Source of the DNA: Cellulomonas sp. JZ18
GTDB lineage: Bacteria; Actinomycetota; Actinomycetes; Actinomycetales; Cellulomonadaceae
DNA: 64,000 bases
Direction of reading: 5' to 3'
Assembly: GCF_009720485.1 (NCBI RefSeq)
Contig: NZ_CP045245.1
Coordinates: 310,001-374,000 of the forward strand
Below are positions 44,424 to 52,524 of this stretch, in pieces. Positions within the stretch are counted from its first letter, which is position 1, and the number at the start of each line of letters is the position of its first letter. The notes beneath the pieces are model-generated. The model saw nothing but the letters and a program-made list of their open reading frames with translations. It had not been told where the DNA came from and searched no databases. Position numbers and translations under genes: made by a program.

Positions 44424-45445
44424 CAGGCCACCTCCTGCGTCCCGGTTCCGTCACGCCCGGTTCCGTCGCGCCCGGTGACGACGGGGTCGAGACCGGCGGC
44501 GCGCAGGCGTGCGACGACCGCGTCCGTGCCCCCGCGGGGCGCGTCGAGGAGCAGCCGCCCGACGCGGCGCCCGGCGAGCGGCTCGACCGTCGCGGACACG
44601 ACCTCGACGTCGTCGCCCAGCGCGGCGACCGCGGCGAACGCGTCCCGGGTGGCGACGTCGTCCGTCGCGTAGGTGACCTCCACGAGGTGGCGGCCGGCGT
44701 CGGGCGGCAGGTCCGGCACGGGCACGAGCGCCCGCGACAGCGGCGAGCCGGTCGCGGTGACGACCTCCGTGAGGGGCCCCGACTGGACGACCCGCCCGTA
44801 CTCGAGCAGCGTGACCTCGTCGCAGACCTCGCGCACCACCGAGGGCTCGTGGGTGATGACGACGACCGTGATGCCCAGGCGGTCGCGCAGGTCGCGGACC
44901 AGGCCGAGGATCTGCCGCGTCGTCTCGCCGTCCAGCGCGGAGGTCGGCTCGTCGCACAGCAGCACGGCCGGTTCGGTGGCGAGCGCGCGGGCGATGCCGA
45001 TGCGCTGCTTCTGCCCGCCCGACAGCTGCGCGGGGTACGCCGAGGCGCGGTGCCCGAGCCCGACGAGGTCGAGCAGCTCGGCGACGCGCGCACGGCGGCG
45101 GTCGCGCGGCACGCCCGCGACCTCGAGCGGGTAGGCGACGTTGGCGGCGACCGTGCGTGAGTCCAGCAGGTTGACGTGCTGGAACACCATCCCCATGTTC
45201 CGGCGCGCGGTCCGCAGCTGCTTCTCCGACAGGCCCGTGAGCGTGACGCCGTCGACCGTCACCGTCCCGGACGTCGGCTGCTCGAGGCCGGTGAGGCAGC
45301 GGATGAGCGTGGACTTGCCCGCGCCGGAGCGGCCGACGATGCCGTGCACGACGCCGCGGCCGACCGCGAGGTCGATGCCGTCGAGCGCGACGACGGGCCC
45401 GTCGGCGGACGGGTACACCTTGCGCAGGGCGGACAGCTCGATCAC
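44423..45445 (-). CDS. metN: Methionine ABC transporter ATP-binding protein
   Basis: 340-aa ATPase. Walker A GRSGAGKSTLIRC, Q-loop region MVFQHVNLL, signature LSGGQKQRIGIARAL, Walker B VLLCDEPTSALD, switch His in VVITHEPSV. A C-terminal NIL domain (about 250-340; HLVEVTYATDD, GDDVEVVSATVEPL) binds methionine and inhibits transport when the cell is replete. The GTG at 45445 has GAAGGA about 9 nt upstream. The leader was checked for SAM riboswitch motifs without success. Confidence 0.94.
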   Translation of the reverse strand: MIELSALRKVYPSADGPVVALDGIDLAVGRGVVHGIVGRSGAGKSTLIRCLTGLEQPTSGTVTVDGVTLTGLSEKQLRTARRNMGMVFQHVNLLDSRTVAANVAYPLEVAGVPRDRRRARVAELLDLVGLGHRASAYPAQLSGGQKQRIGIARALATEPAVLLCDEPTSALDGETTRQILGLVRDLRDRLGITVVVITHEPSVVREVCDEVTLLEYGRVVQSGPLTEVVTATGSPLSRALVPVPDLPPDAGRHLVEVTYATDDVATRDAFAAVAALGDDVEVVSATVEPLAGRRVGRLLLDAPRGGTDAVVARLRAAGLDPVVTGRDGTGRDGTGTQEVA

Positions 45446-45766
45446 GGGGGACGTTCCTTCGTCGGGGCACGCGGGTCACGCGACGCGGGGGCCGCGGGGC
45501 CGGCGGCCGGTGGGTGTGTGGCGCCGGGGGGCGCGGACTGCCGTGGGGGACGGCCGGGCGGGCGTGGCCCGCGGGTCAGCTCAGCGCCGACACATGACGC
45601 CGCGACACATGCACGCCACGGCGGGAGCCGGGCGCGTGCAGGTCGGGTCGGGGCGTGCCATGCCGGTCATGGAAGCACAGGGTCCACGGGCCACCTGGGC
45701 AGAGTCCCACGATCCGAGACGTCGTGCCCGTCCAGCGGTCTCGCTCAGCGGACGCCGGTGCCGGCG
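45446..45766. other. 321-bp intergenic leader upstream of metN
   Basis: No gene seen. CGACACATG occurs twice (about 45587-45595 and 45602-45610), a 15-bp-spaced direct repeat that could be a regulator site. A CCATG/CATGG dyad lies near 45657-45671. No motif of known SAM riboswitch classes was recognised. Confidence 0.4.
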
Positions 45767-45768
45767 TC
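45751..45768 (-). terminator. Small hairpin at hydrolase stop codon
   Basis: GACGCCGG-TG-CCGGCGTC overlaps the last codons of the minus-strand hydrolase. Confidence 0.35.
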
Positions 45769-46839
45769 AGGGGGCCGTGACGCGGTCGAGGAACGCGAGG
45801 ATCCGCTCGAGCGCCTCGGGCCCCGGCTCCTCGTCGAGGTCGAACTGGTACTCGTGCGGCACCTCCGGCCGCCGGTCGGCCGGGAAGAACAGGGCGTCGA
45901 CGTCGACCCCCTGCGTCGTGAGCGCGTCCGCGAGCGCGTGCGAGTGCGGCTCGAGCGGGTCGCCGTTGCCGGCCGTGACGAACGTCGGCGGGAACGTCGA
46001 GGGCACGTGCTGCGGCAGCGAGGCGAACGCGACGCGGGGGTCGCTCTCGAACCCCTTCTCCCCCGTGTAGGCCCACAGGATGTCGCGCTGCAGCCGGCCC
46101 GCGAGGCCGTCGCCGTAGTCGGGGAGCGTCAGGTCGTAGGCGCCGCACGCGAGCACGACGCCGCGGACCTGCGCGCGGTCGACCGCCTGGGGGAGGCCGG
46201 CCGCCCGCGCGTAGTCGTCGTCCGCGACGGCGAGCGCGGTCTGGGCCGCCAGGTGCGCGCCCGCGGAGTCGCCGGCCAGCACGATCCGCCCGGGGTCCAC
46301 GTGCAGACGGTCGGCGTGGCGGACCACGTGGCGGATCGCGTCGGCGACCTGCTCGACCTGGTAGGGGTAGTGCCGCTCGGGGCCTTGGTGTACTCCACCG
46401 AGACCGTGGTGTACCCGTGCGACGCGAGGATCTTCAGGTACGACGCCGTCCCGTCCTTGGTGCCGGCGACGAAGGCGCCGCCGTGCACCCACACGACGAC
46501 GGGCAGGGGGCCCGTCGCGTCCGCCGGACGGAAGACGTCCAGGCGGCCGTCGGGGTCGTCGGGCCGGTACTGCTCGTCGAGGACCTCCTCGACGCCGTCG
46601 GGCACGTGCCGCGCGAGCGACTCCTGCGCGGCGGTCCCGTTGAGGTCGGGCTGGTACCGCAGCAGCAGCGTGGTCGGCCAGTAGCTGACCTGGAACGCGA
46701 CGACGACGGCGAGCACGAGCACGAGCAGCGTGACGGCGAGCCCCGCGAGCGCGCGGCGCACGCGCCGGCGCCGGGGTCGGGCGCCGTCCGGGGGCGTCGC
46801 CGCCGTCGCCCCGCCGTCCCGCGCCGTGCTCGGCTCCAC
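45767..46839 (-). CDS. Membrane-anchored alpha/beta hydrolase (frameshifted)
   Basis: Esterase-like protein, 357 aa once one C (minus strand) is restored at 46379-46382. The join then reads EYTKAPERHYPYQVEQV. An N-terminal helix (LAGLAVTLLVLVLAVVVAFQV) anchors it, with the catalytic domain outside. The motifs are VVVWVHGGAFVAGTKDG (oxyanion hole), VLAGDSAGAHLAAQTAL (nucleophile elbow GDSAG), an Asp in GNGDPLEPHSHAL and the His in VPHEYQF. The start is uncertain: GTG at 46839 has G-rich sequence upstream, ATG at 46908 is also open. The substrate is unknown. Divergent from nei2. Confidence 0.75.
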
Positions 46840-46935
46840 CGCTGCCCCCCGTCTCCCCGACGCGCACACGTCCGCCGCGATCCTGCCCCTCCGGCGGCTC
46901 CTCGGCATCCGCGCGCCGACCCGGACGCCCGCCCG

Positions 46936-46941
46936 TAGGGT
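46936..46941 (+). promoter_or_regulatory. -10 element of Nei2 gene
   Basis: TAGGGT, 7 nt before the GTG at 46949. Confidence 0.6.
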
Positions 46942-46948
46942 GGCGGCC

Positions 46949-47874
46949 GTGCCCGAGGGTCATACCGTCCACCGCATCGCCCGGCAGCTGACGCTCGACC
47001 TCGTGGGCCGCCCGGTCGCCGTGTCCTCCCCGCAGGGACGGTTCGCCGACGGTGCCGCGCGGCTCGACGGCCGCAGGATGGTCGCCGCCACCGCGGTCGG
47101 CAAGCAGCTGTTCTGCCCGTTCGACTCCGGCGACGTGCTGCGCGTCCACCTCGGCCTGTACGGCGCGTGGGACCTGTACGGCCAGGTCAGCCCGCTCACC
47201 GACGGCGACGCCCCCGCGAGCCTGGGGGCACCGCGCGTGCGGCCCGCCACCCGCCTGCGGGTGAGCGAGGAGGAGTCCGAGCACCCCGCCCCGACGGCCT
47301 CGCGTGGCCCCCGCCGCCGGTCGGCCAGGTGCGGGTGCGGCTCGCGACCGACACGTTCGTCGCCGACCTGCGCGGACCGTCCGCGTGCGAGGTGCTGACG
47401 CCCGACGAGGCGGACGCCGTGCGCGCACGCCTCGGGCCGGACCCGGTGACGGCGGACGACGTGGACGCCGCCGGCGAGGAGGTGGTGCGCCGGGTGACGC
47501 GGCGCGCCGTGCCGGTGGGCCAGCTGCTCATGGACCAGTCGGTCGTCGCCGGCATCGGCAACGTCTACCGCGCCGAGCTGCTGTTCCGCGCCCGCCTCGA
47601 CCCGTGGACGCCGGGCCGCCGCGTGCCCGCCGACACCGTCCGCGCCCTGTGGTGCGACTGGGCCGACCTGCTCGCCGACGGGATCCGGGAGGGCGTGATG
47701 CTCACGCGCGAGGACCTCGACGCCGCGGGGCGGGAGGCCGCGCGCCACGACCCCGCCGTGCGGCACTGGGTGTACCGGCGTGCGGGTCTGCCGTGCCGGG
47801 TGTGCGGCACCCCGGTGCTCGTCGAGGAGATGGCGACGCGCAACCTGTACCGCTGCCCCGTCTGCCAGGTCTGA
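46949..47874 (+). CDS. DNA glycosylase/AP lyase, Nei2 type (frameshifted)
   Basis: Base-excision repair enzyme of the Fpg/Nei family, 308 aa after restoring one C in the runs at 47284-47292. This gives EHPAPDGLAWPPPPVGQV at the join. It begins PEGHTVHRIARQL: Pro2 and Glu3 are the catalytic residues exposed after Met removal, and PEGHT marks the actinobacterial Nei2 branch. The helix-two-turn-helix has LLMDQSVVAGIGNVYRAELLF. A C-terminal zinc finger is intact (CRVCG ... CPVC). It removes oxidised pyrimidines. The GTG start is leaderless. Confidence 0.85.
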
Positions 47875-47918
47875 GCGCGGCGGCCGGGCGGTCCTCGTCC
47901 GACCCGGCGCCCCGGGCC

Positions 47919-48566
47919 TCAGGCGGCGAGCGCCCCGGACGGTGCGCGCTCGCCCACCGGGACGTCCACGTCCACGGTGTTGGAGCGCGTCGCCAGGGGG
48001 CACGCCCAGCGCGCGTCGTACGCGCACGACGGGTTGTACGCGAAGTTGAGGTCGACGACGAGCCGACCGACGTGGTCGCACCCCAGGTCGGCGCCCTTGA
48101 TCGTGTCGAGCAGGTAGCGGCCGCCGCCGTACGTGCCGCCGTCCCGGCCGGCCGACGCGTCCTTGAGCGGCAGGAAGAGCCCGCCGCCGTACCCGCGCAG
48201 CGACCACAGCGCGACGCGGCCCAGACCGGGCAGGTCGACCGTGCCGACCCGGTTGTAGCCGACGACGCCGTCGGTGCCCGTCGCGACGTCGAGGCGCTGC
48301 TCGGCGGCGGGCTCCACGGCGATTTCGAACCGGTAGGCGGGGTCGTACGGGGCGACGTCGAGGCCGGCGAACTCGGCGCGCGCGTCGGGTGTGAGCGGGG
48401 AGGCCGGGTGGGTGGCGAACAGCTCGTCGCGCTGCTGCACCCACACCGCGTGCGCGCCCGCCGGGTCGGTGCGGGCGATCGCGCGCACCTGCGCGTACGT
48501 CTCGATGACCCGTCGGCGCCAGTCGGCGACCTCCAGCGCGGCGGTGAGCGGGGCGGCCTCGTGCAC
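47919..48566 (-). CDS. DUF1684 family protein
   Basis: 215-aa cytoplasmic protein with the DUF1684 hallmarks: FATHPASPLTPDARAEFAGLDVAPYDP, then GGTYGGGRYLLDTIKGADLG and DLNFAYNPSCAYDARWACPLATRSN, the best-conserved segment of the family. The function of DUF1684 is not established. The start is the first GTG-type codon in frame at 48566; no strong ribosome site is seen. Convergent with nei2, divergent from the LLM oxidoreductase. Confidence 0.85.
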   Translation of the reverse strand: MHEAAPLTAALEVADWRRRVIETYAQVRAIARTDPAGAHAVWVQQRDELFATHPASPLTPDARAEFAGLDVAPYDPAYRFEIAVEPAAEQRLDVATGTDGVVGYNRVGTVDLPGLGRVALWSLRGYGGGLFLPLKDASAGRDGGTYGGGRYLLDTIKGADLGCDHVGRLVVDLNFAYNPSCAYDARWACPLATRSNTVDVDVPVGERAPSGALAA

Positions 48567-48655
48567 CCACCCACCCTGGCCGACCCGACGGCCTGCGGCA
48601 CGTCGGGCAGCTCGCGACGCGCGTCGGCGGCACCCCGCCGTGCGAGGCTGACGCC

Positions 48656-49600
48656 ATGGACCTGCGCATCTTCACCGAGCCCCAGCAGGGTGCGACGTAC
48701 GACGACCTGCTCGCCGTGGCCCGCGCCACCGAGGACCTGGGCTTCGACGCCTTCTTCCGCTCCGACCACTACCTGACGATGGGCGGCGACGGCCTGCCCG
48801 GCCCGACCGACGCCTGGACCACGCTCGCGGGTCTCGCGCGCGAGACGAGCCGCATCCGGCTCGGCACGCTCGTCTCGTCGGCGACGTTCCGCCACCCGGG
48901 CGTGCTGGCGATCCAGGTCGCGCAGGTCGACCAGATGTCCGGCGGGCGCGTGGAGCTGGGCCTGGGGGCCGGCTGGTTCGCCGAGGAGCACGCCGCCTAC
49001 GGCATCCCGTTCCCGGAGAAGCGCTTCGGCATCCTCACCGAGCAGCTCGAGGTCGTCACCGGCCTGTGGGGAACGCCGGTCGGCGAGCGGTTCGAGCACC
49101 GCGGCGAGCACTACACGCTGACGGACTCCCCGGCGCTGCCGAAGCCGGTCCAGCAGTCGCCGCTCGACCCGTCCCGGGCGGGCGTGCCCGTGATCGTCGG
49201 CGGCAACGGCCCGACCCGCACGCCTCGCCTCGCGGCCCGGTTCGCGACCGAGTACAACCAGGCGTTCCCCGAGCTCGCCGACGTGCCGGGGCGCATCGCG
49301 CGCCTGCGCGAGGTGTGCGTCGAGCAGGGGCGCGACCCGCAGACGCTGGTGCAGTCCGTCGCGCTCGTGCTGTGCGTCGGCCGGGACGAGGCCGAGGTCG
49401 CGCGGCGCGCCGCCGCGATCGGCCGCGAGGTGCCCGAGCTGCGCGAGCACGGCGTCGCCGGCACGGTCGACGAGGCCGCGGAGCGGCTGCGCACCCTGGC
49501 GGGTCAGGGCGTGCAGCGGGTGTACCTGCAGGTCCTGGACCTGCACGACCTCGAGCACCTGCAGCTCGTGGCGGAGGAGGTCGCGCCGCAGCTCGGCTGA
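48656..49600 (+). CDS. LLM class F420-dependent oxidoreductase
   Basis: Luciferase-like TIM-barrel flavin/F420 enzyme of 314 aa. Features: MDLRIFTEPQQGATYDDLLAVARATEDLGFDAFFRSDHYL, LGTLVSSATFRHPGVLAIQVAQVDQMSGGRVELGLGAGWFAEEH, and KRFGILTEQLEVVTGLW. The pattern fits the actinobacterial F420-dependent subgroup (MSMEG-type) better than bacterial luciferases. Substrate unknown. It ends 9 bp before a perfect 16-bp terminator stem. Confidence 0.88.
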   Translation: MDLRIFTEPQQGATYDDLLAVARATEDLGFDAFFRSDHYLTMGGDGLPGPTDAWTTLAGLARETSRIRLGTLVSSATFRHPGVLAIQVAQVDQMSGGRVELGLGAGWFAEEHAAYGIPFPEKRFGILTEQLEVVTGLWGTPVGERFEHRGEHYTLTDSPALPKPVQQSPLDPSRAGVPVIVGGNGPTRTPRLAARFATEYNQAFPELADVPGRIARLREVCVEQGRDPQTLVQSVALVLCVGRDEAEVARRAAAIGREVPELREHGVAGTVDEAAERLRTLAGQGVQRVYLQVLDLHDLEHLQLVAEEVAPQLG

Positions 49601-49609
49601 GCGCGCAGC

Positions 49610-49644
49610 ACGAGGGGCGGGGACCGGTGGTCCCCGCCCCTCGT
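49610..49644 (+). terminator. Terminator after LLM oxidoreductase
   Basis: 16-nt arms 49610-49625 and 49629-49644 pair perfectly with a 3-nt loop. Confidence 0.8.
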
Positions 49645-49764
49645 CGTCCCCGGGGCGACCGGTGGGGGCCCCGAGCCGTGCCCCCGCGGCCGGACCGGAC
49701 GGGCGTCCTGTCCGGATCGCAAGACGTGGGACGACTCCTCCGGAGAATTCACGAGCCGGACACG

Positions 49765-49778
49765 TGGGAGCGTTCCCG
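49765..49778 (+). promoter_or_regulatory. CelR-like operator
   Basis: TGGGAGCGTTCCCG differs at two of 14 positions from TGGGAGCGCTCCCA, the operator of the LacI-family cellobiose-responsive repressor CelR of cellulolytic actinobacteria. Confidence 0.55.
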
Positions 49779-49855
49779 CAGGTCGCAGCGCCGCGGCCCC
49801 GTTGCTGATTCGATTCGCCCGATTCGTGCCGGATCGCCGGGACCGTCCCGGACTC

Positions 49856-49885
49856 GTGACATCCCGCGCAGGGCGTCCCTACGGT
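49856..49885 (+). promoter_or_regulatory. Promoter of glucan locus
   Basis: GTGACA (49856-49861), 18-bp spacer, TACGGT (49880-49885). The 7-1-7 dyad at 49837-49851 sits directly upstream of the -35. Confidence 0.45.
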
Positions 49886-50030
49886 CGACGACATCACGCG
49901 GAGACGACGCGTCCGGTCACCCGGGTCCGTCGCCGAGGCGTGCGACCGGGACGCCGAAGACGCCGTCGCCACCGCGACGTCACCCGCACGGGGCCGTCGC
50001 AGCCGATGACGACGACCCCTGGGGGGACCC

Positions 50031-51757
50031 GTGGCCACGACCTTCGACCGACTCCTGCTCGACCCGCGCCGCACCGACGACGTGCGCGGCCCGCACGGCC
50101 GGCGCCAGCCCCGCCCCGCCCGCTCACCCGAGAACGAGGCCGCGCAGAGCCCCTCGCTCATGCTCCTCGTGCTCCTCGCCGCCGCCGGCGTCGTGGTGTA
50201 CGCCGCCTTCCTGCTCAACCCCGCCAACCGCGGCGACTGGCTGCCCTACACGATGGTGATCGTCGCCGAGACGGTGCTCGTCGCCCACGCGCTGCTGGCG
50301 ATGTGGACCGTCCTGTCGAGCGGGCACAACCCGCGCGGCTTCGCCTTCCACCACGCGCAGGAGCGGCTGTACGACATCGCCGAGATCCTGCGCGAGGGCG
50401 TCGAGGACCAGCCGCACCGCTGGCAGATGTACCTCGAGGGCACGCCCGTGACGGTCGACGTCTTCGTCACGACCTGCGGCGAGGACCTCGAGACGATCCG
50501 CCGCACCGTGACCGCGGCCGTCGCGATGCAGGGCAGGCACGACACGTACGTCCTCGACGACGGCCGCTCGGACGCCGTGCGCGACCTCGCCGCCGAGCTC
50601 GGCGCCCGCTACGTGCGGCGCCTGTCGAGCGGCGGGGCCAAGGCCGGCAACATCAACCACGCGCTGTCGCTGACGCGCAGCGAGTACGTCGTGGTGCTCG
50701 ACGCCGACTTCGTGCCGCTGCCCCAGTTCCTGCACGAGACGGTGCCGTTCTTCGCCTCGTCCGACGTCGCGTTCGTCCAGACCCCGCAGACGTACGGCAA
50801 CTACGACACGATCATCAGCCGCGGTGCGGGCTACATGCAGGCGGTCTTCTACCGCTACGTGCAGCCGGGCCGGAACCGGTTCAACGCCGCGTTCTGCGTC
50901 GGCACGAACGTGATCTACCGCCGCGCGGCGATCGACTCGGTCGGCGGCATCTACACCGACTCGAAGTCCGAGGACGTGTGGACCTCGCTCATGCTGCACG
51001 AGAAGGGCTGGCGCACGGTCTACATCCCGACCACGCTCGCGATCGGCGACACCCCGAGACCGTCGAGGCGTACACGAAGCAGCAGCTGCGCTGGGCGACC
51101 GGCGGGTTCGAGATCATGCTCACCCACAACCCGTTCTCGCGGAAGCGCAACCTCACGACCGACCAGCGCATCCAGTACGCCGTCACCGCGACCCACTACC
51201 TCACCGGCATCGCACCGCTGCTCCTGCTGCTGGTGCCGCCGCTCGAGATCTACCTCGACCTGTCCCCGATGGACCTGACGATCACGCCGCTGACGTGGCT
51301 CCTGTACTACGCGGGCTTCTACGTCATGCAGGTGGTGCTGGCGTTCTACACGCTCGGGTCGTTCCGGTGGGAGGTCCTGCTGCTCGCGTCCGTGTCCTTC
51401 CCGATCTACGTCCGGGCGCTCCTCAACGTGGTCCTGCGCCGCGAGCAGGCGTGGCACGTCACCGGGCGCAAGGGCGCCTACCGCTCGCCGTTCGCGTTCA
51501 TGCAGCCGCAGGTCCTGTTCTTCCAGTTCCTGCTCGTCACCACGCTCGTCGCGGTCTGGAAGAGCGTGGAGAGCGGGCACGTCACGCTCGCGCTCGCCTG
51601 GAACGCGACCAACACCCTGATCCTCGGCGGCTTCGTCGTCACCGCCTGGCGCGAGGGACGGCGCGCCCGCGCGGAGCTGCGCGCCGCCTCGCGGACACCC
51701 GACGCCGCGGCCGCCCCGGCCGCCGTCCCCGCCCCCGCTGCCACCGTCGACGCCTGA
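50031..51757 (+). CDS. Processive GT2 beta-glucan synthase-like protein (frameshifted)
   Basis: Membrane polysaccharide synthase, 575 aa once one C is restored at 51052-51055 (joining AIGDTP to ETVEAYTKQQLRW). Two N-terminal helices (about 43-62 and 74-94) precede the cytosolic GT-A domain with the full processive set: LDDG (D176/D177), AKAGNINHAL, LDADF (D224, D226), SED (D315) and QQLRW (Q351-W355). Several helices follow and then an Ala/Pro tail. There is no PilZ domain, unlike c-di-GMP-controlled BcsA cellulose synthase; curdlan synthase CrdS also lacks it. No BcsB neighbour. It is followed by HlyD-like and GH81 genes, which points to beta-1,3-glucan. Confidence 0.82.
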
Positions 51758-51792
51758 CCGGCCGTCGACCCCCACTGCTCGGAGGTACTCCC

Positions 51793-52524
51793 ATGACCTG
51801 GGCCAGCCGCCTGCGCCTGCTCGCCGGCACGCTCGTCGTGCTCGTCGTCGCCGGGCTCGCCACGTTCCACCTCAACGACACCCGCGGACGCGCCACCAGC
51901 GACTCCGCGCAGATCCTCGGCCAGACCTACGCCGTCGGCACCCCGTACGCGGGGCTCGTCGCCGACCAGCTCGTCCAGGTCGGCGACGAGGTCGCCGAGG
52001 GCGACCCGCTCTTCGTCGTCGACTCCGCCGCCCTCGCCTACGAGCTGCGCAACGGGCTCGTCACCGAGCCGCCCGAGCTCACCTCGCTCGACGCCGAGGG
52101 CCGGCTCGTCGTGCACGCCAGCGGCCCGGGCCGCGTCACGCAGGTCGCCGCCGAGCGCGGCACCTTCGTGCCAGGCTCCACGACGCTCGCGACCGTGCAG
52201 CGCGCCGACTCGCTCTACGTGCAGGCCGAGTACACCCTCTCGGCCAAGGAGTACGCCCGCGTGCCGGACGGCGCCGCCGTCACCCTCGAGCTGCCGAACC
52301 GCGCCCGCCTGCGCGGGGAGGTCGAGCAGGTCGACGTCCAGACCGTCGGCGGGCACGCCCAGGCCGTCGTGCGGGTGCGCAGCGACGAGCTCGTCGACGG
52401 CGCCGCGAACGGGCTCGTGAGCGCCGGCACGCCGGTGGTCGCCGTGATGGAGCTCGAGAACGACGGCATCGTCAGCACGGTCGCGGACAACGTGCGGTCC
52501 TACGTCGACGGGCTGCGCCCGTGA
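51793..52524 (+). CDS. HlyD-like membrane fusion protein of the glucan locus
   Basis: 243-aa single-span protein. The N-terminal helix LRLLAGTLVVLVVAGLATFHL is followed by a biotinyl-lipoyl-like barrel: TYAVGTPYAGLVADQLVQVGDEVAEGDPLFVVDSAAL, then LVVHASGPGRVTQVAAERGTFVPGSTTLATVQ. A beta-barrel (ALPNR-type VTLELPNRARLRGEVEQVDV) completes it. The long coiled-coil hairpin of classical HlyD is nearly absent, as in Alg44-like polysaccharide export proteins. GGAGG is 7 nt upstream of the ATG. Its stop overlaps the GH81 start (GTGA). Probably stabilises the export channel outside the membrane. Confidence 0.8.
   Translation: MTWASRLRLLAGTLVVLVVAGLATFHLNDTRGRATSDSAQILGQTYAVGTPYAGLVADQLVQVGDEVAEGDPLFVVDSAALAYELRNGLVTEPPELTSLDAEGRLVVHASGPGRVTQVAAERGTFVPGSTTLATVQRADSLYVQAEYTLSAKEYARVPDGAAVTLELPNRARLRGEVEQVDVQTVGGHAQAVVRVRSDELVDGAANGLVSAGTPVVAVMELENDGIVSTVADNVRSYVDGLRP

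Larger units (their letters stand above)
49645..50030 (+). other. 386-bp regulatory region of the glucan locus
   Basis: No gene seen. The region holds a CelR-like operator, GATTCG repeats at 49807, 49812 and 49821, a CCGGGAC-C-GTCCCGG dyad at 49837-49851 and a promoter. These leave a leader of about 139 nt before the synthase GTG. The GATTCG stretch is unusually AT-rich for this genome. Confidence 0.55.

Noticed and set aside
45446..45766. SAM riboswitch upstream of metN
   Set aside because: I could not find the conserved core motifs of SAM-I or SAM-IV types on the minus strand.
49892..50030. c-di-GMP or c-di-AMP riboswitch in the glucan operon leader
   Set aside because: No conserved GEMM or ydaO core sequence was recognised in the 139-nt leader.
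50031..52524. Cellulose synthase BcsA-BcsB
   Set aside because: No PilZ domain, no BcsB-like large periplasmic protein and no GH8 cellulase; the partner hydrolase is GH81.
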